Position numbers and translations under genes: made by a program. Below are positions 45,563 through 56,627 of a DNA stretch of 64,000 nt, piece after piece. How positions within the stretch are numbered: position 1 is the stretch's first letter; every line of letters starts with the position of its first letter. Where the stretch lies: the NCBI GenBank assembly GCA_030267565.1, contig BRXU01000003.1, forward strand, positions 6,981,001 through 7,045,000, written 5' to 3'. The notes below the pieces were generated by a model. The model saw nothing but the letters and a program-made list of their open reading frames with translations, searched no databases and had not been told where the DNA came from. Source of the DNA: Pleodorina starrii (taxonomy: Eukaryota; Chlorophyta; Chlorophyceae; Chlamydomonadales; Volvocaceae).

Positions 45563-48119
45563 TCACCCCTCCTCCCCCGACCGGCAGCGCTTCGCCTCAC
45601 GCTCCCCACCCTCCCCCTCCGCCCCCGCATCCCCAGCCTTGGCGCCGCCCTTCCCCCCCGCCGCCTTCGCCTTCGCCTCCGCGGCCGCCGCCATCGCCGC
45701 CTCCGGAATGCCCGGCAGCAGCTCCCCGTTAATCCGCGTCAGCAGCGGAGCCAGCGCCGCCTCCGCCGCCGCGGCGGCGGCTGCGGCCGCCTCCGCCGCC
45801 AGCGCCGCCTTGCTCTTGGGCTTGGGCGGCCGAGACGGCGGCGCCGGGGCCGCCGGCGCCGCGGAGGCGGCGACTGCTGCGGCTGCGACTGGTGGCGCCG
45901 TAGTGGTGGACTTGGCTGCTGCTGCTGCCGCTGCCGCTGCTGCCGCTGCTGCCGCTGCTGCCGCTGCGTTGGCCTCGGTCAGCAGTTTGAGCTGGGGTCG
46001 ATATCGGATGATGGCCTTCTGCTCCTCCTTGCTCAGACGGCCGCTGTCGCCGCAGCCGCCTGGGACAGGGGGGGGGGCGGGGCGGGGGGGGGGGTAACGA
46101 CACGGCCGGCACGGGGCACGACCGGCACGGGGCAGGTGCAGCCATGAAGCGGGCTTCCCCCACCCCCACCCTACTCGCACCCCCCACCCCCACCCCCACC
46201 CCCACCCCTGGACACCCAGGGACTCATACGGTACTCACTCACCGCCCGCTGCGCCCCGGCCCCGTCCGCCCCCTCCCCCCACCCCTCTCATGCCCCATCC
46301 TCCCGGTCCCATTGTCATCACCCCCACCCCTTCCCGGCCCCACGCCGTCTCCGTTCCTTCGCTACGGTATTAAATATTGTTCCGGCCCCACCCACCCTCG
46401 TGGCGCGGTTTGTTCGTACCCACCCTCGTGGCGCGGCTTGGCTAGCTCCGCCATCAGCTCCTCCACAACGTCCCGTGGGTCGCGACCATCCACATCGATC
46501 CACTTGTACATCGGGTCATCCCTGGAGGCCACAGGTTGGGGGGGGGGGAAGGGGAGAGGGGAATGGGGGGGAGTGCGGAGGGGAGGGGAGGGGAGGATAA
46601 GTAAGGAGATGTCGCAGCAAAAATGTCCCATTTCAACCGAAACTCCCCCGACCCCCCCCCCCCTCAACCGGCCCGCCTCAAGCGGCCCACCTGAACCAGG
46701 TCATCTGCGCCCGCACCAGCTTGTGTGTGGCCTGACAGATGGAGGCGTGCAGCGCACACAGGTCGGACAGACCCACGGGTCGGCCGCTCGCCTTGGCTGC
46801 CACCAGCCACTCCATCGCCTGACGGTAGCCTGAAGCAGCAAGGGCAAAGGGTGTTGGGGGTGTTGGGGGTGCGGGGTTGAGAGGGGGGGGTTGCGGCGTG
46901 GGGGAGGGGTGTGTGTGTGCAGTGCCAAGTCGGGGCCGGATCGATGCCGATCGAGGCCGTCGTTCGGTGCCCCATTAGATCACCGAGTCGTCCCATCGGG
47001 TCGTCGGCAGCGGGTCTCGATGGCCGCGGTGGCGGCGCGCCTGACTTGCCTGACTCACAGGAGGCATGACTCTCGACTACACCCCCCCCCGGCCTCACAC
47101 CGCCTCACACCGCCTCGCCGGCCTCGCCGGGCTCCCACACCCCACCGCGCCCTTGGGGCATGCTTCCGACATCCCCATCTTCCCGCTCCGTCCCTTGATG
47201 CCCACCCACCCACCCACCCACCCACCCACCCACCCACCCACCCATATTCCACCCACCCACCCACCCACCCATATCCCACCCACCCACCCACCCACCCATA
47301 TCCCACCCACCCACCATATCCAACCACTCACCCATATCCCACCCACCCACCCACCCATATCCCACCCACCCACCCACCCATATCCCACCCACCCACCCAC
47401 CCATATCCCACCCACCCACCCATATCCCGCCCACCCACCCTACCAATTGCCTTGGCAGCCATGTTCTCCCCGGGTGCCAGCCCCCTGCTCAGCAGCATCG
47501 CCGCCTCATCCAGCAACCCACCGCCCACAACCATCTCCTCCACCCGAGCAGCGATCCTGTCGTACAACTGCAGCCGGGGCCGGTGCAGGAAGAAACACCT
47601 GCGCTCGCGCACACGCACGCGCGCACGACACACGTGTGTGTATTGATGTATGAGGGCGGTTGTATTTACGTGGCTGTGTGTGCTTGTGTCTGTGCGCGCG
47701 CGTGTGTTCTACGCACACACTGCCCCCCCAGCGCCGCTGCGATTCTTCTTTTCACTCCGCCGGCCACCCCCCGCCACCCCCTTCCCCCGCCACCCCCTTC
47801 CCCCGCCCTCCCCCCGCCCTCCCCCGGCCTCCCCCCCCCATCGCCCTCCCCCCCATCGCCCTCCGCACCGCCCTCCCGCCCCCCCTCCCTCCCACCTGAA
47901 GTCGTAGTCGAGCTCCCTCTCTGGATCGGCCCTGGGCTCAAAGTCCGCCAGCCTGGCCCCCGGGTGCATGGCCAGGATGGACAGGGCGCGCTCCAACCGA
48001 TAGTAGTTGTTGCGCTCGGCACGGATCCTGTGAGGGGGAGGGTGCGGGTGAAGGTGCGGAGGCGGGTGAGGGTGAGGGTGAGGGTGGGGGTGAGGGTGAG
48101 GGTGAGGGTGAGGGTGGGG

Positions 48120-48158
<39 letters not shown>

Positions 48159-50138
48159 GGGGTGAGGGTGAGCGTGAGGGTGCTGGTGGTCACACAGATA
48201 CACACCAGACCTCTCCTGTTCATGACTGTGACCGGTGATGGGCTGACCATGTCTGTGTGTAGGCGCGTGTGTGCGTGTGCGTTTTGTTGCCACCCACCCA
48301 CCCACCCTCCCACCCGCGCCCCCGCGCCGCCACGTCACCGCTTTCCCACCCACCCCAGCCTCTGCCCGTACCCCACACGCCCGCCCCACATGACCCACCT
48401 GCCGTACGCCACCTCGTCGCCCCACTTGAGCAGCAGTCCCGCCGCCGCCTCCCACCTCTCATCCTCCGTCAGACCGCTACCCGCTGCCGCCGCCGCCACC
48501 ACCGCCAACCCCCCGCCGCCCGCCGCCATCCCCGCCGCGCCACCCCCACCCGCCTGCGCCGCCCGGTCCTCTGCCGTCACCGCCAGGTCACCCCCGGCGG
48601 CTCCGCCGCCGCCGGCGGCGGCAGCGGCTCCGCCGCTGCCCTCGCCCTGCTTTGCCGCCTCCGCCTCCGCCCATGCTGCCCGCACCGCCGCCTCCACCGC
48701 CGCCAGTGCCTCCGGAGTGGCCCTGGGCGCCCCTCCCTTGCCCACCACGAACCAGCGCAGGTACAGACCCGTGCCGCCCACCACCAGAGGCACACCGCCG
48801 CGCTGCGGTGTCCATCGACGGATCCATCGATCGATTCAATCGATCGATCGAGTCGAGTCGAGTCGGACGTCGAACGTCGGATGTGGGGGGGGACGCGGGT
48901 CACGCGGGATGGATGGAAGGGGTGCACGTGGTTCTCGGTTTGCGGGGCTCAGGTGATCAGGAGGTCCCTACGGTAATCGGCTCCTGTCCTTCCTGTCCCT
49001 CCGCTCACCCCGTTCCCTCCGCTCACCCCCTGTCCTCCGTTCCCTCCGCCCTCCGCTCTCCGCCCTCCGCTCACCCCCTTCCCTCCGCTCACCCCCTTCC
49101 CTCCGCTCACCCCCTGTCCTCCGTTCCCTCCGCTCACCCGCACAATGTCCTCCGCCAGCGGCCGGGCGCACTCGAAAAAGTCCCCCGCCGAAAAGTCCTC
49201 CGCCGGGTCCCTCACATCGATCAGGTGGTGGGGCACACCCTGCCGCTCAGCTGGGGGCAGCTGCGGGAGGGGGAGGGGGAGTCAGGGAGTGATATGCTCC
49301 TTTATATAACAATGCGGGGAGGGGAGGGGGAAGAGCGGAAGACGGATGATGACGGCAGCGGCATCGGATGGTTTCGCAGACGGCGCAAAAGCACTCCCTC
49401 CATCGTCCAGCAATTGAGTAACGCCAGGGAGCGGCGTGCCATGGTCCGCCCCAACCCGCGATCCCACCCCCGCTGCCGGTACGACAGTACGACACTACGG
49501 CAGCACGGCGCCCGTACCTTGTCGGATCCCACGTCCAGCCCGCGGTAGACCTGCACGCTGTCGGCGCTGATCACCTCCCCGCGACCTGACGGCGCCGCCG
49601 GCCCGCCGTCGGCGGCGCCAGCCGCCGTCCTCCCAGCCGCCTCCGCTTCCGCCTCCGCCTCCGCCTCCGCCCCTGCGGCCGGCTGCTGCTGCCCTCCCTG
49701 TAGGAGCTGCGGCTGCCTTAGTCGCTGGGCCAGCAGCAGGCTGATGGCGGTCTTACCCACGGCGGTGGGGCCTGTCACGATCACCACCTAGGGGGGGGGG
49801 GGTAGCCACGGATAGGGCGGAGAGGGGGTGTGGGGGTGGGGAAGGGGAGGGCAGGGGGTCCCAACACATGGGTCGTGTACCCGTGTCGTGTCCAACACGT
49901 GCCCAACCCAGGAGTCGGTGCCTAGGCCTGCAACCCAGATCCCTGGCCGGCCGCTTCGACATCGCAGCAGGATCCGACCCACCTGCGGTTTCCGCGCCGC
50001 CCCGGTTTCGGAGCCCGCAGCGGACCCGAGCCCTGTGACGGCTTCAGGTTTCTGATGTGGTTGCTGAGAAGGTATGGCGGTCGTCGCCTGGGCTTGGGCT
50101 TGGGGAGCCGGCGGTGCTGGCGCTACGGTCTCGGTCAT
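45563..50138 (-). CDS. tRNA dimethylallyltransferase (tRNA isopentenyltransferase, MiaA/IPT family)
   Basis: Transfers a dimethylallyl group to adenosine 37 of tRNAs that read UNN codons; in plants this also feeds cis-zeatin formation. Exons: 50138-49983, 49787-49518, 49260-49138, 48802-48399, 48027-47896, 47598-47444, 46829-46691, 46521-46424, 46059-45563, giving about 657 residues with matching phases. Motifs: P-loop VIVTGPTAVGKTA (about residues 54-66), ISADSVQVYRGLDVGSDK, GVPHHLIDVRDPAEDFSAGD, PLVVGGTGLYLRWFV, RAERNNYYRLERALSIL, AAKAIGYRQAMEWLV and WFRDDPMYKWIDVD. Ala/Gly insertions lie after the P-loop and in the fourth exon, and the C-terminus is Ala/Lys-rich. The first ATG of the frame is at 50138. 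The open frame runs at least 336 bp further up and encodes a presequence-like peptide without an ATG, so an upstream exon or non-AUG start is possible. Confidence 0.92.
47205..47440. repeat. CCCA array with CCCATAT interruptions in an intron
   Basis: CCCACCCA units punctuated every 20-24 bp by CATATCC, giving a higher-order repeat inside the intron between exons ending 47444 and starting 46829. Confidence 0.93.
48045..48182. repeat. GGGTGA hexanucleotide array in an intron
   Basis: About 20 units of GGGTGA with GGGTGG/GGGGTG variants between two tRNA dimethylallyltransferase exons. Regular GGG runs could form G-quadruplexes on the plus strand. Confidence 0.93.
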
Positions 50139-51350
50139 GGCCGCCGCGGAGCACAGCGCGGCACGCACAGCACGTGGCGTGCGAGCGGGTGCAGTAGGCG
50201 GGGCCTGGCCCGGACCGGTGGCGGCAGCGCCGGTGCTGGCGTAGAGGCGGCTGCCGCTGCCAGAGCTTGCGCTGGCGCTGGCTTTGGCGGCGACCGCCGG
50301 GGAGGAGCAGCCCAGCGCGCGGGCGCCCCAGGCCGCCCTGCTAGCGGTGGGCAGCAGCCTTGGAAGGCGAATCTTTCGGAAGCTCGCCGAAATGGATGGC
50401 GTGGGATTCCCGCTGGGGAGGACGCAGCTTGTTAAGCAATGACGGCGTCCGGCGCACGAGGTGGAGGAGCGCACAGGCAGAATGCGGGACGAGGTAAGGT
50501 CAACCCAGTTCCTATTCCGGCCGCTACGGTATGGCGCGCAGCAGCGGCAGAGCCTTCAGCGGCAAGCCAAACTGTATCAAAGAAGTTCTTCTGATAATGC
50601 CCAAAGCAGCAGGCTACATTCTGCCACTTTGTCACAAATTAATTCGTGTTGAAGTGAATAATAAGGGCAAAGGCAAGAAGTTTAAGAGCTTTGCGCCGGG
50701 CATCCAGTTACGGGTAACGGTAAGACGCATCGTACAAGACCGATAAGGAGGAAGTCGCGGGCCTTTCCCAGCTAGATTTTTACAAAGGTTTGGAGGCATT
50801 AAATCGGATTTGATTCCAGGTTGTAATGTATGTCGTGCTTGAAATGCAGTCAGTTGAAACCGGTCTCGGAGCGGAAGGCGAGGGCCGCAGAACAGAGAAC
50901 ACTGTACGTAGTCCCCGCGGTGCCTATTTCTATTCGCTGACATCACGATAGCTTTTTTTAGCATACTGACTTGACCTTTGAGGTTTAGCTTGCTGCACGG
51001 ACTCGACCAACCGATGATGAAAAGGAAAAGATGTCATTTTCACGGTCCACATCCGTACTGTCACACTTTGCGTGCGTGCTGCAAGTCTGACATTATGATA
51101 AGGATGCAAACCGTCGTAACACAGGAAAACACATGGGCCTACACAGGCCAGTAGGCACAGCGAGCGGCTGGCATTTGAACAAGTCCTGGCACCGTTAAGC
51201 CGTACTGCGAATTAGCAGCTCGTAGCGGCTGAAACTTAACTAGGAGCTCTTGCGCTCTACCGTAGCATTTTGTAAGCGGAAGTAACTCTTCTCAAGTTTG
51301 TCGGCTGGCGTGGAGGCTCGCTTCGCAGCAAATTCTAATAGCAAGGCGGA
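50139..51350. other. Divergent spacer: upstream frame of the tRNA-modification gene, then AT-richer promoter region
   Basis: From 50139 to about 50474 the minus strand stays open in frame with the tRNA dimethylallyltransferase and encodes an Arg/Ser/Ala-rich peptide. From about 50560 to 51350 the sequence is markedly AT-richer and separates two divergent genes. A 71-codon plus-strand frame (50531-50746) has no recognisable homology. Confidence 0.5.
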
Positions 51351-53824
51351 ATGCCTTCGGAAAAGGCCCATGATCTGGAAAGCACGGGAGACAATGCCAA
51401 AGACTCGGATTCCTCAGAGCATAGCTGGCCAGATGACGACGACGAGGTAATCGCCCCATGCTTCTGCCCAAGTTGTCCGTTGTGAGCCGTCGGACGCAGC
51501 GACAATTCGAAAGCGCGAAGGAATGGTTTCGTTTTGTATGCTTGCTCTTCCAGGCTGGTATCTTAGTCCTCCGTTGCCGTCTTGGTGGTTACACAACTTG
51601 CTTTGCTTGTGTAGTCTCTTTGCCCCCGTGCATTGTCGAACACATAACACCACATATGCCTGGACAGTATTTGATTGCGTTCGCGGGCATTGTGCGGAGC
51701 ACAGCGCTCTTCGTTGGGGCGGTGACTTTGCTTTTCCGGGCAGCACGTCAGCGTTTTCTCAGCGTTTCCCATACCGTTGGAAGCAAAATGACCTCTCGGC
51801 TCGAAGAACGAGCCGTAGGGGCGGCGAGCGTGCCTAATTATCTGCACGGGCGAAAAAAGCACCAAACTTACGTGGCGCCCTTACGGCTGCCCTCTCGCGC
51901 GTTTCTCCTCCCCTTTTCCGCGTCAAAATGGCGTTGTTGTCCTCGGCGCTGCTGCCCCTGACCCTTTCTTTGCCCCACCTTGCCCCTGCCCGCCCCTGCC
52001 GGCCGCTGCTGCTCCCACCCTTGCGCAGGACGACTTCTGCACTACCCTAGACGACCTGCCCCAAAAGGTGCGCCCCCGGCCCTTCTACCCCATTTGAAAG
52101 GAGCGGACCGTCGCGATTTCTTCCGGTCCTCCCCGCCCCCCTGCCCGCGCGGCATGGCAGCCAGGGTCCGACGCCCCGCCCTGCCCCGCCGGACCCGCGG
52201 CCGGACCTTGCCGGCGCAGTGCGCAAGCCGTGCTAGCCGCGCAGGATGCGGGGCCGGTGCCGGCTGGGGTTCCCGCTCCTTTAGCCCGCACAAATACACA
52301 CACGCCACCCTGCACGCGAATATGGAGCGCGCCACGACCAGGGGTGTGCTGCCACGCACGCTGCATGCAGCACGCCGCCCGCAGCACGCAGCTTTGACGT
52401 CGTTTCGGGCCCTCCTGACTGCCGTACAGGTGGACGACATGCTGTACATTGGGTCAATGGCCGCGGAGCACAACTACGAGGGGATGAAGGCGGCGGGCAT
52501 CACACACGTGCTGCAGGTGGGAGTTAACATACGAAACGAATCCAACAGCGGCGATGCTGGCGGCTCGTGGGACGTGCGTTTGCACGTGTGTCACGTGTGT
52601 TTTTGGGGGTACGACATGCGAGGGTGCAGGTGTGGGTTCGTGTGCTGTCCCAGCCAGTGCTAGCAGTGCCGGTGGCCGCCCCAGCACCGGCACTAGTACC
52701 CGTGGCAGTGAGGGGCACGTGCCTTACGCGCACGGGTGTTGTGCCGCCAGTGGAGTCCTTCCGCAAACGTTAAGGCGCCGGCGACCGGCTACCAGCAGGC
52801 GCACGGGCGCGGGCAGGGGCAATCGGACACAAGAGCCGGCGTCCGGCACGGCCATGGCCACGGGCGAGACACAAGCCACCGAGCAGGCCGGCCGAGCGGG
52901 CGGCGCGGCCTGCCTGTTCCCGGGGCCTTATGTGTTATCCCGGGGCTCCATCGGACCGCTTCGGGTCGCCATTAAGCGTCCTCCTCGTCACTCTGTGCGC
53001 CGGGGCCCGATCTGGGCTGGGCCGCCACTGGCACTGTGGCACACCATCCTGCCTTCGTTGGTCGCGCCGCGAGACCGCCTCCGCCGCCGCCACCGCCGCC
53101 TTCCCCTCAGCGACCTCCGATTCGCGAACGCCGCCGTCGCCTCCTCCTCCTCATGCCTGTGCCCCGGCAGGTGGCGGAGGGGCTGACGCCCTCTCACCCG
53201 GGCGAAGATCTGTCGTACCGTACGATCCAGGTGGCGGATCTGCCCTCCGAGGATCTGGTGGCGCACTTTGGCCGCTGCTTCGACTTCATCTCGGAGGCGC
53301 ACGACAAAGGAGGTGCGATTGCGGCTGCGGCCGCGGCTGCGGCTGCTCACTCTTCACTCTCTTTGCCCTCCCCTCCTCCTCCTCGCTCCTCCTCCTCGCT
53401 CCTCCCCTCCTTTCCCGCTGCGGGCTCACCCTTCCTTTCCTTTCCTGCGTTTCCTCCTTCCTCCCTCTCCTCCCTCTCCTCCCTGCCTCTCCACACTCAA
53501 GGCGGTGTGCTGGTCCACTGCGTCGCCGGCGTGTCCCGCTCCGCCACCGTGTGCATGGGCTGGCTCATGTGGCGCCATGGGCTGGGTGCGGAGGAGGCCT
53601 TTCGCCGCGTGCACCGCGTGCGCCCCTGGGTGATGCCCAACTGCGGCTTCCGGCGGCAGCTGGAGCGGTTCGGGGAGCTGGGCTGCGACCCGGCGCGCTG
53701 GACCGCCTGGCGCCACGTGTGGCGAGAGGACCCGCTCAACTTGGCGTTCCAGGCCTTTACGCGGGCGACGGCGCGCGGCGTGGAGGGGCTGACCATCAAG
53801 GACGACCCGCTGCCGTCGTTGTGA
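51351..53824 (+). CDS. Dual-specificity protein phosphatase
   Basis: A Cys-based phosphatase of the DSP/MAP-kinase-phosphatase-like family, which removes phosphate from Ser/Thr and Tyr. Exons 51351-51446, 52029-52067, 52430-52516, 53171-53312 and 53502-53824 give 228 residues with matching phases. The signature loop is HCVAGVSRSAT (Cys128, Arg134). The likely general acid is Asp97 in VADLPSEDL. Upstream, LYIGSMAAEHNYEGMKAAG and ITHVLQ are typical of the domain's first strand and helix. Downstream, VCMGWLMWRHGLGAEEAFRR and HRVRPWVMPNCGFRRQLERF match the C-terminal half. The N-terminal 50 residues are acidic (PDDDDEDDF) with many serines and may be regulatory or disordered. No membrane segment or targeting signal is obvious. 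A second domain could only lie in exons I did not find. Confidence 0.95.
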
Positions 53825-53834
53825 GGGGAGATGG

Positions 53835-53962
53835 GGTACAGGCGGGAAAGGGTACAGGAGGGAAGGGTACAGGCGGGAAGGGTACAGGAGGGAAGGGTAC
53901 AGGCGGGAAGGGTACAGGAGGGAAGGGTACAGGAGGGAAGGGTACAGGCGGGAAGGGTACAG
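53835..53962. repeat. 15-bp tandem repeat in the phosphatase 3' UTR
   Basis: About eight direct copies of GGTACAGGCGGGAAG, alternating with the variant GGTACAGGAGGGAAG, starting 11 bp after the stop codon. Confidence 0.95.
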
Positions 53963-54164
53963 GGAGGGGCAGGAGAAGGGGGAGAGGGAGGGGGACGGGG
54001 GGAAGAGGTATGAGGGTGCAAAGAGGCAAGCTGACGGTAGCAGTATAGGGAGGGAAGGGGTACGGAAAGCTGGGAAACGGGGATAGGGGAATGGAAAGGG
54101 CGACGGGAGCTGGTGGTTGGGTTGTGGTTGGGTTGGTGGTGGTTGTGGTTGGGTCGGTGGGTGA

Positions 54165-54169
54165 TGTAA
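54165..54169 (+). terminator. TGTAA polyadenylation signal candidate for the phosphatase
   Basis: TGTAA followed by AATGCAGG, about 340 bp after the stop and beyond the 15-bp repeat. Confidence 0.5.
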
Positions 54170-56627
54170 ATGCAGGGCGTTTTTTAGGGTTTGTATGAGG
54201 TGGGATTTGGTTGGATTGTGACCCGTGGGTCGGAGGGTGATGTGGGTCAGGCGAGGGTGGGTGGGGGGCGGGGGATGTGGGAGGGGGGCCTGTCACGGGA
54301 GGAAGTGGCGGGAAGGGTGACCCATGGGTCGGTCCATTGGCAGGAGGTTTCGCTATGAAGGCTACTGAAAGTAGTGTGCGGGCTGCAGACGTGCTGTACA
54401 GGGTTTTTGGAGGGAGCGGCGGCGGTGGAGTGGCGGCTGTAGGAGCGGCGGCGGTGGAGTGGCGGTTGTGAAGTGGCGGCAGTAGGAGCAGAGTGCTCCA
54501 TTGGTCGAGGAATAGCGCGACAGCCAACAATTCTATGTGCGTGCGTGCGTGTGTGAATATGTGCGCTGCGCGTTCTTTTTGCGGTTTTTGTAATTTGGTG
54601 TGAGCGTGAGCATGCATGCGTGTGCGCATACGGTATGTGTCTGCTGATGCTCGTGCGGGAGGCGGCGGCGCGTGCTGCTGCTGGGGGTTGGTGTCCCACG
54701 TGCAGGCCGGGGGCGAGTGTGTGTGTATGTATGTGTGTGCGTGTGTGTGCGGGCCAGAGCCTAAGGGCGGGGCGGCAGATGGGGGAGCCCTAGAGGCCGC
54801 CTGTGTGTGTGCGTGCGGGGACGGCGCGCCGGGTGGGCGGGGCGGGCTGCTTGAGGGGTGGAGGGCCTGTCTTCAGCCGTTCCGCTCCTCTCGGCTGCAT
54901 CGGCAATGCGGCAAGCGGTGATGGGCATGGGGGCGGTGGCTGTGGTTGCGCACAGACTGGACGTTACGGCGGCTGAAGTTGGCGGCGGGTTGGGTGCTTC
55001 GGCGCGGCCTTCCTCCGGGCAAGGTGGGGTTGCGGGTGGGGGTGTGGCTTTGCTGGGCCCGCGGCGGGGTGTAGCAGCCCTGCTGCTTTGTGGGTTTGTG
55101 GTCATGGTGGGACGGCTGAGGGGAGGGGTGGCAGCGGAGAAGCCCGAGCCCGGGTGGGCGGATGGCTGGCTGGCTGGCTGGATAGAGGGACGGTGACGGA
55201 TGGCAACCGGCTCCGCGTCCCTCCTCCGCCTGCCACCGCGCCCTCGGCTCGCCCCCAAGGGCTCCTCCAGTGGGCCACCCGCGGCGCATCCGCCTCTTCC
55301 CGCGCGCCCACCCTCGCGGCCGCCACATCCGCGAAAGCCGAGCGGCGACGCCAGCGGCCCGCTGGGGTGGCGGTAACGGTGAGGCGCGCGCCGTGTGGTG
55401 CCGCGTTTCCAGGTGCTCCAGCTCCGGCTTCGGGGGCTCTGGAGCAAAGGGCGGGCGCGCGGCCCCACGCCGAGTCAAGCCGAGGGAGGGAGGGAGGCAG
55501 GCAAGGGCGTGAGGGAGGCAAGCGGCCCTCGCCGGGGCTCATTGTATGGACCGCACTGCGGGACGGCTTTGACTGGGCGGCATCGGCATCGGCGGATGTC
55601 CTTTGACACACCGTATCCGGCGCCTCGCCTGGGTAGCGGATGTTTTTATCGAGTCGAAGAAGGTTCTCCGTTAGTATCAGCCAGTCAACACACAGTCCGA
55701 CTGATACGGACGAGCCTTATCCTATGATGCCAGGAAACGCACTGTGGATTGTGGGTTTGGTCTTTTGGGTAGGCGGGATGTGGGGAGGCGGGAGGGAGAG
55801 TTGCGCGGCGCGCCTGCAGAGGCCTGCAGGACGTTCCGTTCCCTCGTCTTGCCTGAGGAACATGCCTGAAATCATACCGCGTTTGAATTCCCGCTTCATC
55901 CTCGTCCTGCGGTTTGTGGACGTAGTGCGAATCCGAGGGTCCCCCCTCGCTCGAATCGGTGTTGCGTGGACAGTGGTGAAGGGGTGGTGGTTCACGGTGG
56001 TGTTGTGGCGAGGTGCGCTGGTGATGGTAACGGTGGCGGCTGTTGTCTCTGTGAGGCGGTGCGGCTATGTGGTTCTGTCATGTGAGCTTCGGGTGTTGCG
56101 GCGGCCGTTGTATGTTTAGCAGGAGGAGCGCCGTGGTTCGTTCCGCCCAGCTCAGCGCCTGTCGGCGTCAGCGAGCCTTATCTTTGCCCTGTCAGTTCGG
56201 GAAGTATGATCCTTAACCAATTTTAAGCTTCAGTAGATGCGATGTCGTGGTTCAATAGCGGTTAGCTACGTGGTGCAGAGGCGACCTGGGGGGCTTTACG
56301 CCTCGGCGTCTGTCTTTTTTTACCAGTTGCTGTGTACATGCATGAAAAGGTGCCACCGCAACCAGCGCGCTCAACCTGTAAATTGTTCATGCATGCGAAT
56401 CACACCTGGTTTGTAAGTTAACATTGGCAAGGGCATTGCCGTCTTGTCAGGGCTCCGAAAACGGCTTGCTCCGAAAACCCCTAGCCTTCCTCAGCATGGC
56501 TAGCACACAGCATACGAAATTCGACATCGGCGCTCTAGGCAAGATCTTTTCCTGGACTTTATCTACAGCTTGCTAGAACGCGTTCTGATACTTCAAAAAC
56601 CTACCGAGTCGTCTTGAATCCGCATAC

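Larger units (their letters stand above)
53825..56627. other. Long spacer between the phosphatase and the C2HC zinc-finger gene
   Basis: It starts with the 3' UTR of the phosphatase, which carries a 15-bp repeat and TGTAA at 54165-54169. Two copies of the GACCC[A/G]TGGGTC palindrome follow (54221, 54319), then GC-rich sequence to about 55600. Overlapping 100-200-codon frames there lack recognisable domains. From about 56130 to 56627 the sequence is AT-richer and probably holds the promoter of the next gene. A small gene in 54.6-55.6 kb cannot be excluded. Confidence 0.5.

Noticed and set aside
47205..47440. Possible CRISPR-like array because of regularly spaced CATATCC
   Set aside because: Spacers are themselves CCCA repeats, and it lies inside a nuclear intron; it is a higher-order microsatellite.
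50531..50746. 71-codon plus-strand frame with a basic C-terminal half
   Set aside because: It lies in a promoter-like AT-rich spacer, has no recognisable homology, and shows no continuing exon downstream.
54761..55611. Overlapping minus-strand frames of 170-235 codons
   Set aside because: Arg/Pro/Ala-rich in several frames at once, as expected for GC-rich DNA; no motif or phase-consistent exon structure found.
55640..56119. 159-codon plus-strand frame with hydrophobic stretches
   Set aside because: No homology or splice context; the hydrophobic runs come from GTGGTG-type repeats.
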